From Miscanthus floridulus (lineage: Eukaryota; Streptophyta; Magnoliopsida; Poales; Poaceae): DNA of 64,000 nucleotides. A model generated the notes under the pieces. It ran no database searches. It had not been told where the DNA came from and saw only the letters and a list, made by a program, of their open reading frames with translations. Within the stretch, counting starts at the first letter, position 1, and every line of letters starts with the position of its first letter. A program made the translations under genes and the position numbers. The DNA lies in assembly GCF_019320115.1 (NCBI RefSeq), contig NC_089584.1, positions 53,131,633-53,195,632 of the forward strand, written 5' to 3'. Shown piece by piece: positions 47,401-60,443 of this stretch.

Positions 47401-49758
47401 GCTTGTGAAGTTGCATGGCAGAATCTGTCCAAGTCTGAATAGAGGTGCTCAATTGTGCTTGATTGACCTTGTTAATGGTGGAATCACCTTGTGATGATAT
47501 TAAATATGTTTTAGATAATTTAATAAGTTTTCTATAAAGTTAAGGTTCATGCTTGTTTGTTGTCTGTAACTCCTAGTTATGCCGTTTTGAAACTACTACT
47601 ACTTTTCTGTCCTAGTTCTATGTAGATCTGAAACATTGGCATGTTTGACCTAGTTAGCTTTGGAATAAGCTTTTAGTGATAATAACAATGTTGTAGGTAA
47701 TTTCATTAGATTTCCAGAAAGTCTAGGATCACCTTCTTTGGATGTCTGGATCTCTAGTTATGATTAAAATAAGTGACTATTGTGTGCTGTCCAGATTTCT
47801 ATACATGTGTTAGGCGATTGCTTTAGCTGCTCTTGTTTTGGCTAAACATGTTGTTTAGTTTTTGATCGATGCATGTGTGCAATATCTGAACTTAAGTTCA
47901 CTTATGTTCCATGCCGTATATGCTTGCTATCCCTTTATAATAGGCTTGTGTGATGTTTAGTTAAATAACTCTAGGTGCCTATGTCTTGCATGATCTTATG
48001 TTTGACCTGAATAATATTATGTGATGCATCTCATATTACCATTCTTCATATTCATGCACTTGCATCTTGCATCTCATCTAGGTACGCTAGATGAACCACA
48101 TGAAGGACGTGATGTTGGAGCTGAACCTGAAGACAGTGTATGGTGGACTTATCTCAAAGAAGGAAGGACTAAGCAAGTGTCGAGATGGGAGATACTCGCC
48201 AAGCAAGTGTCGTCTAACAAACACTAACCTAGTGTTGGATCACAGGCAAGCCCTGGAGCATTCTAAGCTTCCTACTTTTTTATAAATATCACTTGAGTTC
48301 TTTTTATGTTGATGCATTAGGTTATAAGAGTTGATTGGAACCACTTAATGCATAGAACTACCTTGTCCAGAACTATACCTTGAACCCTATGTAGGTCTAG
48401 GATCGAATGTATGTTTAGCGATGCTTAGACCGATAGAAGTCGGGTGATTTCCTATCACCTACGAGATATAGGTGGATACCAAAGTACGGTTGGCTATATT
48501 TGCTATCGTGGAAATAACCATGTGTTAATTATAAATGGAGACTAGGGCGGGATGTCAATAGAGAAGCAACAAGACATGGAGGTCTTGGGTGTGGATCTAT
48601 CCTCAGTCTATGTCGTTTAAGGACCGATGTGCTGTACGTCCTCATGTCATGTTGAATGCATGCCTATCACTTAGTTGGCCGGATAACTCTTTTGACCACT
48701 GAAGCCAAGTAGCTCAACTCAGGCCAAAAGCCGAGAAGTGAAAGTGCGCACTCTGGCGGTAGTAAGGATGTGCGAGGAGCCATTGGCATAAGTCCAAAGG
48801 AGAGATTGACCTCCTGGCAGAGTGGATTCCCTGAGAGTGCGGCGCTGCATGGACCCACTGAAGTTGTTCCTGAGTTGTACCAAAGGTGAACCGAGGCAAC
48901 CACTGATCAGGTTGATTGAGTTTGTGTTAGGAATAATTCCCCAGCTAGGTAGGAATCGATTCGAATCATCGTCTCTCCCGGAATAGTGAGAACTTGACTG
49001 AGCAGCGGCAACAGTAGAGACACTTAATTAAACTTGATGGTTATAATGATGATGATGATGTTACAACATTATTCCAGGCTATGGTTACTATTGCCTACTA
49101 CTAAATGATATTCCACATGTTTGGCACAGGTTAGTTGCTAATCTAGAGATGAATAGCTATAATTAATTTGGTTACTGAATTGTAAAAATGTATAGCTCAA
49201 CTCTTGGCTTTATGCAAAATGTTGTCAAGCTAGGCTCCACCTATAAAGCCTTGCATACTCTTTGGTGTCACTTTATTTCTGGTTTATGATGGGTAAGTCT
49301 AGCTGAGTACATTCGAGTACTCAGGATTTATCCCACCATGTTGTAGGTGAAGTTCTCGACCTGCTGAAGATGGTGGCTAACCACTGGTGGGCTCAGTGAC
49401 TCTATATTTATTTCTCATCTATATGCTTTTATCAGAGGATGCCACTTATGCTAGCAATGTATTTGGAACTTATATTAATGTAATCATTTGAAAGCTATGT
49501 TGTTTTCACTAATCGGTTTTGAAACCCAAACTTGTACTATTATTTGTGAACCCATTTGTAATATTATTTCCGCTGCAACTCTGCATATGTGATGTGTATT
49601 TGCTTAATCGCGCGATCTTGGTTGTGATGTTGATTTACCGAGGTTCTTCGTGACACTCGGCGGACTACCAGGTTTATATGAGTGAAAGTATGTGTGTGTC
49701 AACGTGTTAGCGGGGACAGCCATACTTGATCTTGTATAAATTGGGCGGTTCTGTCACA
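44434..49758 (+). repeat. Element D 3' LTR
   Basis: 5325 bp from TGTAACACCCCAGG to TTCTGTCACA. GC-rich core at about 45400-46020 with a run of 12-13 C at 45967. The exon-like block, between CATCTAG at 48075-48081 and ACAG|GCAAGCC at 48242-48252, and the hairpin CTGAGTAC/GTACTCAG at 49303-49324 are conserved with C LTRs. Confidence 0.85.
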
Positions 49759-51190
49759 AGAAGATTGAGCATGAATATAGCATTTAAGTACATCTGGCCA
49801 AAAGGGTTAAATTGCTTAACCTACTAAAGGATTGTCTTTTTCTACATAAATCTTTACATGATTATGACTATCATCTTTTAGAGATAAGATGTGCACTTTT
49901 TAACTCATTTGGTTAAGACTATGAGATCAAGAAAGTGGTGCTAGGAACAAGCTTAACATGTTGAGTTAATCAAGTTGAATCAAGTAATGGAGTTGTAACC
50001 CAAACATGTTTGTTTCTTATTTGTGTGCCTACCAAAATCAAGAAAAACTTTTTAAATAATGACCATTTACCTTAGGATGTTACCTTTGTCATTAGAGCGT
50101 GAAGACACCATAGTGACGAAGGGTAGATGACTCAGTGATGGTTCTTTCCTTTTGCTTGAAGTTTTCCTTGCTCGGCTAGTCTCGCATCTTGAGCTATTCA
50201 TGAGCTTCTTGTTTCCTAGATCACACCTTTTCTTTCTCATCCTTTTGTCATGTCATCTTTTTGTTTCTTTGATCTTGCCACTTAGTTGGTCCTTCTGCCT
50301 CACCCTTTGTTTTATGCACTCATCTTCTTCCTCTTTGTTCCATAGCTGTAGTGGTGGTTGGTTTTGTAGATTCATGCCAAACCATGAATAGGCAGTAGCT
50401 CATATTCATTCATCTAGTTCTTTCATCCATCATGAATGAGTTGTGTCTTCTTTACACAATGTTCTTGGAGTTCATCATGTGCCTGGCTTCATCTCCAATT
50501 TGAATTCATCTCATGAACTTACCAATATTGATGTGAGAGTTTCCTATAGGGGTTAGTCCACAAAATATCCAGTGCCTACTAAAGCATACTATCAGGCTCA
50601 AAAATCAACCTAGACACCACATCTAATTTGATTTAGGAAGGCTTTTTAACCTAAGCACCATGCTTAATTTAAAAGCCTTTAGAAGTAAAATCAACACACC
50701 TTTTGGTTCAAAAATCAAACTATACACCGTGTCTAATTTAATTTAGGAAAATAGTTTAAACTAAGCACCATTGCCTAATTTAGAAGATGTAATATCATAC
50801 TCCAAACCTTAAGCATACTATAGTAAACAAAGGTAGTATGAAAGCATTATATAGATTTATTCAAATAGAGATGAAAGAGAATAATTGTTATTTAGCAAAT
50901 AGAGCATGGCTTAAAGGTAGAGACAACCAGGATGAATTAGCAACATGGCACTAAGATTTTTTAGAGAAGTTCATCCTCCACACTTGAATTTTGCAAGGCA
51001 AAAGCAAGTTTGGATAGATGTGATTCAATGTTGCATGATGATTGGTTGGATATACCTTGAGTCATCATCGTTCATCCTTTTTGCTTCAAACCTAGATGGT
51101 TAGTGACAATAATACCCAAAGGAATATTTTCACAATTATGTTTCTATGCTCATTTCCCAAGGGTATCATAGCAGAAGGTGAAAACTCATA
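49759..51190 (-). other. Element B internal stretch without clear gene
   Basis: No recognisable domain in any frame. A pyrimidine-rich segment at 50160-50350 reads as charged, stop-filled sequence on the - strand. Repeated phrases near 50590-50780 (CTAAGCACCATGC/TTGC; CAAAAATCAA) indicate a short diverged duplication. If B ever had pol, it would have been on the far side of D and is absent. Confidence 0.45.
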
Positions 51191-51979
51191 TTATCTTCCG
51201 AAAGTGCTTGTTTTAGGACAGAAGCTCATCCTTGGGCAACCTTCAAATTGCATTTCTAATTGGTGAAGTGGTTTCCCCTCTAACACCAACCTTTGGGTGC
51301 CTATCTCAAGATTCATGCCAACAAGATTTGCAATATTTATGATAAAAATATGCATGTACAACCACCCTTTCAAAGTCATTATGAACAAAAAGTTTGAGGG
51401 GTTGAAGATCTCGTGTGTGGCAATGTTGGAAAGACCCATTGATTCAGGAGATTTCTCATGTGAGCATGGATTTGATGAGGTGTTCATGAAATAACTTCCA
51501 TGCTCATCGATGTCATCTTTGTTTTCAAGCTCTAGGGGTGTTTCTTCATGAATGTCTATAGGCGGAAACATTGTCTCCATCATTCTATGCCTATGACATT
51601 CATTGGACGTTTTATTGTCCAAGATTTCCCATGGATTGGTGGCTCTCGAGTTGATCTCATCTAAGGACTCCTCCAAACTTGGATGAGTCTTGTTTATTAA
51701 AGAGATTGATTTAAGCTCACCATTTGGATCTAAGCCAAGTTTGGATTCTACCCATAAGGCTTCATCCTTGTCTATCCATTCTTTAGCAATGGCATATAAA
51801 TTCTTAATACATTCCAACCATTGTCGTTGCTCTTCTTGTTCATCCTTGTGGCCTTCATGACTCCTATACTTTGGGTGTCTTGGTGGATTTCTAGGATCAT
51901 CATGAGTTTTAGGAGAAAGAGCATAAGAGGAATCATTGGGGTCAAGGATGGGTTTGAATGAGACATCTAATGTGGGCAT
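51191..51979 (-). CDS. Element B ORF downstream of gag, unknown function
   Basis: A 262-codon open frame, the longest intact one in B, starting MPTLDVSFKPILDPNDSSYA. It is hydrophilic and acidic for about 190 residues (KNLYAIAKEWIDKDEALWVE), then has one hydrophobic segment near residues 205-230 (LKGWLYMHIFIINIANLVG) and a basic C-terminus. No protease, RT or integrase motif is present. It lies after gag in the direction of transcription. It could be a diverged gag extension or an extra ORF of a non-autonomous Athila-like family; I do not recognise it. Confidence 0.5.
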   Translation of the reverse strand: MPTLDVSFKPILDPNDSSYALSPKTHDDPRNPPRHPKYRSHEGHKDEQEEQRQWLECIKNLYAIAKEWIDKDEALWVESKLGLDPNGELKSISLINKTHPSLEESLDEINSRATNPWEILDNKTSNECHRHRMMETMFPPIDIHEETPLELENKDDIDEHGSYFMNTSSNPCSHEKSPESMGLSNIATHEIFNPSNFLFIMTLKGWLYMHIFIINIANLVGMNLEIGTQRLVLEGKPLHQLEMQFEGCPRMSFCPKTSTFGR

Positions 51980-52179
51980 ATAAGGGGAGAAGATAGGAAT
52001 TGCTTCTAAATGACTTAGGCTCTCCTTCTATGGGTTCACTAGACATGCCATCCTTGAATTCTTCCCAATGTCCTACATGGGAATAAGGACGCTTTCTAAG
52101 AGATCCCTTCTTGAGAGGAATTGAATTATATTCAGCTCGAAGGTCTCTTGTGGAACTAGAAGTTTAAGCTTTTCCCAAA

Positions 52180-53020
52180 ATCATAAAAAAGATCATCCTC
52201 ATAAAAAATTTCAAAAGGTTGAATTTCTTCTTCCTTTGGAGGATATGGAATTTTGGCGTATAGATGGTTCAGGATTGATATCTAAACCTTGGGATTGAAG
52301 TGGTTGTGATTTGGCTATCAAAACTTCCTCTTCTTCTTTGGGAGAATCATTCCTTCTCTTCCTTGAGGAGTTTATTATGATTGCTAGTGCAGGGAGTTTT
52401 TCCACTAATCTTATCAAGCATAGGCCTTGCTTCACTAGTAGATAGATGAAAGAAAGCTCCTCTAGAGGCTGCATCAAGGGATTCCATGGAATCTTTGCTA
52501 AGACCCATGTAAAAATGTTGAAGGATCATTGGGTCTATAATAGCAAGATCTAGGCCAGTGATGATGAGGTCATTAAAATGATCCCATGATGTGCCAAGAG
52601 ATTCTTCTTCTAGTTGTCTAAAATTTAGAACCTCTTTTTGAAGGCTAACCACTTTAGAGATGGGAAAGAAATGTAAACAAAATTTAGAGCATAGCATTTT
52701 CCCAATCTCCTTGCATACTTCCTACGGTTTGATTGTATCATTGTTTAGCTCTTCCCATCAAAGAGAGTGGAAACAACTTCCAACTTAAGGTTTCGTCAGA
52801 CATGCCTAGTGATATGCAAGAATGCCTAGGTCTATTCAAACTCTTGTCGGTGTGAGTATGGGTTTTTGTTTCCTTCTCTCAAGAAGGATTGATCCCGAAT
52901 TAGTTTTATAAAACATGGGTGCAGCTCATAACTAGGTGTAAGGATAGGCTCTACAGATTTTCATAGCTCTAGGTGCACACTCATAGGTGCAGCGTATAGG
53001 TAGATAGGAGTGGAATCCAT
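52180..53020 (-). pseudogene. gag: Element B gag, Athila-like, broken
   Basis: ATG at 53020 gives MDSTPIYLYAAPMSVHLEL followed by a stop, with further gag text such as HPCFIKLIRDQSF. The best-preserved piece is 52697-52347, with LEEESLGTSWDHFNDLI, ILQHFYMGLSKDSMESLDAA and RGAFFHLSTSEARPMLDKI, the typical core of Athila/Tat gag. A further piece continues to about 52211 in another frame. Several stops and frameshifts make it inactive. Confidence 0.75.
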
Positions 53021-53098
53021 GACAAAAAGGAAAAGAATAAAAGAAAGAAGATAAAAGATAAGAGATTAAGCTAGGCTTGTAGTTAATTCAGCAACCAT

Positions 53099-53117
53099 TT
53101 CCCCGACAATGGCACCA
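53099..53117 (-). promoter_or_regulatory. Element B primer-binding site
   Basis: The - strand reads TGGTGCCATTGTCGGGGA, close to the TGGCGCCGTTGCCGGGGA type used by Athila elements (tRNA-Asp). It is 7 bases from the LTR fragment and fixes the orientation of B. Confidence 0.75.
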
Positions 53118-53124
53118 GAAAGCT

Positions 53125-53291
53125 TGTTGGTATATTTAACGCACATAGATAAATCCGCAAGTGCACTAGATACCGCTATAGCTTTCACCTGAAAGTATTC
53201 CAAGTATCATATGCACAGAGAAATGTGTGAGACTAACTATGATCTAACTCAACCGGGAGTAGCAACAATGTTAAGATAAATAGGAGTGTAG
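53125..53291 (-). repeat. Element B 5' LTR, 167-bp fragment
   Basis: Starts TGTTGGTATATTTAACGCAC like the left LTR and follows it to AAATAGGAG, then switches abruptly to copia gag sequence. It is the breakpoint of the tandem duplication. Confidence 0.85.
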
Positions 53292-54666
53292 AAGGAGAAG
53301 AAAGATGAGAAGAAGGATGAGCAGAAGAGGAGTGTGGCATTCAAAGCCACATCATCCTAGGGCAAGGCCAAGCAAGACACATCAAGTGAAGATGAAGGCT
53401 CATTCTCTTAGGGTGATGAGGAGGAGGAGAAGATGGCTCTCTTTGTGAAGAGATTTGGCAAGTTCATGATGAAGAAGGGCTACCATGCTAGAAGGAAGAA
53501 GTCTTCATCCAAGAACAAAGAAGAGTCAAGAAGGTGCTTCAAGTGTGGAAGCAAGGATCATCTTGTTGCTCAATGCCCATACAATAGCGGCAATGATAAT
53601 GATGACAAGAAGAGTAAGAAGAAGGACTAAGAAGGAAAAGAAAGAGAAGGACAAGATGACCTTCAAGAAGATGAAGAAGGTGTTCATATGTGGTCACTTG
53701 GGATAGTGATACTTCCTCAAGTGACGATGATGATAGTGATGATGACAAGACCACCAAGAAGAAGGCTCTTGCAAGAATTGCTATCAATGAGAAGCCTTCT
53801 CTCTTTGACACTCCATCATGCTTCATGGCTAAGGCCACTAAGGTACAAACTTGTGATGATGGATGTGATGAGGAACATGATAATGAAAGTGAAAGTGGAA
53901 AGTGACAATGATGATAAACCCACTAAAGATGTACTAATTGACATGTTAAAAGATGCTAAAGAGTATTTTGACATTAAGAGAAGGGAATGCAAAGACTTGC
54001 GTAAGGAACTTAAAAGCCCTTAAACAAGCCTTTGATGAGCTCAATGCACCTCATGAGAGGCTAGAGGAAGCCCATGAGAAGCTTGGCAAGGCTCACAAGA
54101 AGCTTGAGAAAGCTCATTCCTCTCTACTTGATGAGCAAAATGTGAAAGAGCATGTTGAAACATGTGATGTAGGCTTAACTTGTGATATAATTGATGAATC
54201 ATTCTATAAGCCTATCATTGTTGCTCCCACTAACCCTTCTTGTAGCACATCCACTTCTACCTCATCTAGTAGTGATGGTTTCACTTGTGATGCCTCACTA
54301 ATGGTTGAGAATGAGACACTCAAGAAGGAGTTAAAAGAGCTCAATCACACCTTGGCTAAGGCCTATGGTGGTGAGGACCACTTGCTTATGTGCTTCGGGT
54401 AGCCAAAGAGATTCTCTCTACAAAGAGCGATTGGGCTATACCTCCAAGAAAGGCAAGGTGGCCTTTGCTCCTCACAAGACTAGTTTTGTGAAGAACAATG
54501 GTCGGTTTTGCACTAGTAGCAAGCAAGTTGGTCAGTGTAGAGCAAAAGTGCATGAAAAAAGAAGGCCTCAAGCCAATGTATCCTCTATTAAGCTTGATTC
54601 TCTCTATGTGCTCACTAATGGTACAAATGGTGTGAAGGCTAAGTTCGTTGGTGCACCATGGATGGG
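53292..54666 (+). pseudogene. gag: Copia gag, second copy (duplicated 3' part)
   Basis: Begins within gag at the equivalent of about 20667 and repeats it to the same GAPWMG end point. It has no start codon. Differences from copy 1 include an intact zinc knuckle at 53535-53576 (GSKDHLVAQC after CFKC), stops near 53360 and 53410, frameshifts near 53630, 53690, 53900, 54010 and 54400, and a coiled coil 53960-54330. Because it is the copy joined to pol, it marks the original gag-pol continuity after removal of the B LTR. Confidence 0.9.
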
Positions 54667-55985
<1,319 letters not shown>

Positions 55986-58900
55986 ATGGGCTCAAAGAAG
56001 AAAGCCATTTGGGTGCCAAAGAGCTTAGTAACTAACCTTCAAGGACCCAAGCAAGTTTGGGTACCTAAAAAGAATTGATCTTCTTTTGTAGGTTAATTAC
56101 AAAGCCGGAGGAAAGCATTGGGTTCTTGATAGTGGGTGCACTCAACACATGACCGGTGATGCAAGAATGTTCAACTCAATTAACACCAATGGCAATGATG
56201 GTTATGATAGTATCACATTTGGTGACAATGGCAAAGGCAAGGTCAAAGGACTTGGTAAGATTGCAATATCCAATGACATGAGCATATCCAATGTGTTGCT
56301 AGTAGAGAGCTTGAACTTCAATTTGCTATCCGTGGCTCAATTGTGTGATCTTGGATTCAAATGCATATTTGGGGTAGATGATGTAGAGATCATAAGTGTA
56401 GATGGCTCTAACTTGATCTTCAAAGACTTTAGATATGAGAATCTATACTTGGTTAATTTCAATGCTAGTGAAGCTCAATTGTCAACATGCTTGTTCACTA
56501 AGTCTAGTATGGGTTGGTTATGGCATAGAAAGCTTGGTCATGCTGGAATGAAACAATTGAATAGATTGGTTAAGCATGACTTGGTTAAAGGCTTGAAAGA
56601 TGTTGTGTTTGAGAAGGATAAGCTTTGTAGCTCTTGTCAAGCTGGCAAACAAGTTGGAAACACCCATCCCAAGAAAAGCATTATGAGCACTAGCAATGCA
56701 TTTGAGTTGTTGCACATGGATTTGTTTTGGCCAACACAATACACTAGCATCGGTGGAAATAAATATGGCTTTGTGATAGTGGATGACTATACAAGATACA
56801 CTTGGGTATTCTTTCTAGTGGAAAAAAGTGATGTGTTTGCAACATATAAATCATTTGTCAAGGGCATACACAATGAGTTTGAAACAACCATCAAGAGAGT
56901 TAGAAGTGACAATGGTAGTGAGTTAAAGAATACTAGAATTGATGAGTTATGTGATGAATTTGGAATTAGACATCAATTCTCGGTCAAGTATACTCCACAA
57001 TCAAATGGACTTGTTGAGAGGAAGAATAGAACACTCATTGATATGGCAAGGTCTATGCTTAGTGAGTACAATGTGAGTCAATCTTTTCGGGCTGAGGCTA
57101 TCAACACGACTTGCTATTGTAGCAACCGCTTATATTGTCACCCATTGAAAGAGAAGACACCATATGAGCTCTTTAATGGTAGAAAGCCCAACATTGCATA
57201 TTTTGGGGTCTTTGGTTGTAAATGCTATATTTTAAAGAAAGGCACTAGATTACGAAAGTTTGACAAGAAATGTGATAAAGAATTCCTACTTGGATACTCC
57301 ATACAAGTAAAGCATATAGAGTTTAGAATTTGGAAAGTGGTACTCTTGAAGAAGTTCATGATGTGGAATTTGATGAAACCAAGGGTTCCCTAGATGAGAA
57401 TGAGAACTTGGAAGATGTTGGAGGCATTCAACTTTCAAATGTCATGAAGAACATGGATGTTAGTGAATTAAGGCCTAGGCAAGTGAATGATGAAGAAGAT
57501 GATCAAGTGCAAGTGCTCTCTAACTCAAATGTGTAAGATGATACAAATCAAGCTAGCACAAGTGGCTCTCATGACAATGTGTAAGATCAAGTGGCTAGTA
57601 CATCATCTCAATTAAATGATCAAGCAAGTGCAAGCAATGTTCCTATTCTCCAACCAACTAATATTGCAAGAGATCATCCATTGGATACTATAATTGGAGA
57701 CATTTCTAGAGGTGTGCAAACTAGATCAAGATTGGCTTCATTTTGTGAGCATTTCTCATTTGTGTCATCCATTGAACCAAAGAAGATAGATGAAGCATTG
57801 AAGGATGTTGATTGGGTGAATGTTATGCATGAAGAATTGAACAACTTCACAAGAAATCAAGTATGGGACTTAGTGGAGACACCAAAGGGACATAATGTTA
57901 TTAGAACCAAATGGGTCTATAGAAACAAGCAAGATCAAGATGGGATAGTAGTAAGGAACAAAGCAAGATTGGTAGCACAAGGCTATACACAAGTTGATGG
58001 TCTTGACTTTGGAGAAACATGTGCCTCGGTTGCTAGATTGGAAGCAATTAGAATCTTGCTAGCCTATGCTTGTGCCCACAACATCAAGTTATATCAAATA
58101 GATGTCAAAAATGCATTTCTCAATAGCTACATCAATGAAAAAGTATATGTTGAGCAACCTCCTGGTTTTGAAGACGACAAGAAGCCCAACCATGTGTACA
58201 AGTTGAAAAAGGCATTGTATGGCTTGAAGCAAGCACCTAGAGCATGCTATGAGAGGTTGAGGGATTTCCTACTCTCTAAAGGGTTCATGATGGGCATGGT
58301 TGGCACCACTCTTTTCACCAAGAAGATTGGCAAGGACTTGTTTATGTTGCAAATCTATGTTGATGACATCATATTTTGATCAACCAATCAATACTTTTGT
58401 GAAGAGTTTGGAAAGATAATGGCTAATGAGTTTGAGATGTCCATGATTGGAGAGTTGAGTTACTTCCTTAGACTTCAAATCAAGCAATTGAAGAATGGTA
58501 CATTTGTGAGTCAAGGCAAGTACATCAGAGACAAGCTCAAGAAGTTTGGCAAGAATGAAGCTAAGGCCATAAGTACACCAATGGGGACAAATGACAATTT
58601 GGATAGTGATGCAAGTGACAACATGGTGGATCAAAAGTTGTATCAGTCTATGATTGGAAGCCTACTTTATGTGACCGCATCAAGGCCGGATGTCATGTTT
58701 AGTGTGTGCATATGTGCAAGATTTCAAGCCTCACCAAGAGAAAGTCATTTGAAGGCTACAAAAAGAATATTGAGGTACTTGAAGCATACACAAAATGTTG
58801 GTTTGTGGTATCCCAAAGGAGCAAAATTTGAGCTAGTTTGTTACTCTAACTCAGATTATGTGGAATGCAAGGTTGAAAGGAAGAGAACCTTGGGCACTTG

Positions 58901-59309
58901 TCAATTGTTGGGAAGATCACTTGTTTTATGGTCATCAAAGAAGCAAAATAGTGTTGCATTATCAACCACCGAAGCCGAATACATATCCGCCGGTAGTTGT
59001 TGTGCACAAATTCTTTGGATGAAGGCCACCTTGAATGACTTTGAAATCAAGTTCAAGAAAGTGCCATTGCTATGTGACAATGAGAGAGCAATCAAGCTCA
59101 CCAACAATCCAGTTCAACATGCAAGAACAAAGCACATTGATGTCTGCCACAATTTCATAAGAGATCATCAACAAAAAGGGGACTTTTGCATTGAGAGTGT
59201 GGGCACCGAAGATCAACTTGCCGATATATTCACCAAGCCATTGAATGAGAAAAGGTTTTACAAGCTAAGGAATGAGTTGAACATATTGGATTTCTCAAAT
59301 ATGTGTTGA
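55986..59309 (+). pseudogene. pol: Copia pol: protease, integrase, RT, RNase H
   Basis: Gag reads on from ATGGG to a TGA at about 56077; pol opens at 56092 directly after a pyrimidine tract ending TAG. Protease: HWVLDSGCTQHMTGD. Integrase: zinc-finger WHRKLGHAG ... LCSSCQAGK, catalytic Asp in LLHMDLFWP and RSDNGSEL and Glu in GLVERKNRT, open to about 57300. A frameshift there leads into the linker and RT: TKWVYRNKQDQDG, QIDVKNAFLN, YGLKQAPRACY and YVDDIIF, then TGA at 58378. RNase H continues in the same frame to 59309 (LSTTEAEYISA, HIDVCHNFIRDH), but the first catalytic Asp position reads Asn (YSNSDY). Stops are at 57534, 57582 and 58378. The order protease-integrase-RT defines Ty1/copia. 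Confidence 0.9.
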
Positions 59310-60429
59310 TGCACCCCCACTCATATGACATGCATCTCCTTTGACCAATCTAAGGTAAAAATTGATTGGCATGTCATACATCCTTTGCTAAGGACTTGTT
59401 TAGTGCATTTAGTCATTCCTCACATGTTATAGGTTTATTCATGAAAAACAAATGAATTTGATGCTTGTATGGTACCACTATTGCTTCTATGCTTGATATG
59501 ATCTAGTGGTAACATATGACATGTTTGTGGGATTGAAAACCTATTGTTTAATCTAGAAAATGAGCTACAAGTGTTTAACTCAACATGGTACAAGATAACC
59601 CTTATTTGGAGGTGTGAAGAAGCTTGTCCATGGATCAAACCGAGTTAAATATCTTTGGCAAGTGTTCTAGATTGAACCAAATTTGGGAAAATTATCCTCA
59701 CCCCATTGATTGACATTGATAATCTTAACCTATCTAAAATTAAACCTTTGTGGTCTTTGATGACAAAGGGGGAGAGAAACAAAGATATAAAGTGATAGGG
59801 GGAGAAGTAATCACAAAGGGGGAGAACTTTGACATAGGGGAGAAATATGAAAGTAAGGGGATCAATTAACATTTTGAGCACACAAGTAGGGCGAGCATGC
59901 TCATAAACTTGATTGGTGCATTTGAATGTGCATTTCATATGTTTGCTTGCATAGCACATGTTTTAAATTAAAATTCCATGCTTGTGTGGTGTATGCTAAT
60001 TGTAGGTTTGATTGATGAAATAAAAAACTTGCATGCATAGGTTGAGTAACTAGACTTGAGTTTATTTTAACTAGACCCTTGCTTCTAATGTTGATCTCAT
60101 GGGGTATTCTAGTTTTTGTGGATGTCTAGTTACCAATGGTGCTAAGGATGGTATATTTGGTGCACTCTGATTGGTATCATGCTTCAAAGGTCCATCTCGT
60201 ATACCTTAGCATCATTTGGTAGACATTACTCTCCCACAACTCAAATCCATGCATATGTGCAAACTTTCAATCCAAACTCTTAGCACATATGTAGGGGGAG
60301 CAAATGCTACCAATGGGGGTTCATGAAACTTGTCCAAATCCTTTACACATGGTAAAAATGCTTGGGCAAGCAACATGGATTCAAATCTAAATTTATTTCA
60401 TAGCTTTGTGAAGGTTGTCATCAATTACC
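59310..60429 (+). other. Copia 3' region with repeated PPT-like tracts
   Basis: No env-like or other gene is recognisable. GGGGGAG or GGGGAG tracts recur at about 59768, 59798, 59818, 59838 and 60292, before the true PPT at 60430. Such repeats are known from SIRE-type elements. Confidence 0.6.
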
Positions 60430-60443
60430 AAAAAGGGGGAGAT
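60430..60443 (+). promoter_or_regulatory. Copia polypurine tract
   Basis: AAAAAGGGGGAGAT directly before TGAAAGCCCTAG, the LTR start. Confidence 0.85.

Larger units (their letters stand above)
23570..49758 (+). mobile_element. Element D: long-LTR gypsy element with internal deletion
   Basis: The left LTR begins TATAACACCCC (23570; G to A in the usual TG), is split by C1, resumes at 40069 and breaks off at 43588. An 845-bp internal remnant with a PPT follows, then a complete 5325-bp LTR (44434-49758) that begins TGTAACACCCC and ends TTCTGTCACA. The break removes the end of the 5' LTR, PBS, gag and nearly all of pol. Flanks CTCAC and AGAAG do not form a target duplication. The LTRs resemble the C family in order of motifs but are clearly diverged. 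Confidence 0.8.
22032..53291 (-). mobile_element. Element B: Athila-like Ty3/gypsy element on the minus strand
   Basis: The right-hand LTR fragment at 53125 is preceded on the + strand by TCCCCGACAATGGCACCA, the reverse complement of an Athila-type PBS. The left LTR (22032-23204) is followed by AGCTCCCCCAAG, the reverse complement of a PPT. B is therefore on the - strand, with its 5' end at the right. Its gag is at 53020-52180 and an unknown ORF at 51979-51191; no pol is seen. Element D lies within it. The target duplication ATGGG is visible at 22027-22031 and again around the solo LTR at 54662-55990. Confidence 0.8.

Noticed and set aside
59310..60429. Envelope-like gene after copia RNase H
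   Set aside because: Only short frames without signal peptide or membrane anchor; the region is dominated by purine tracts.
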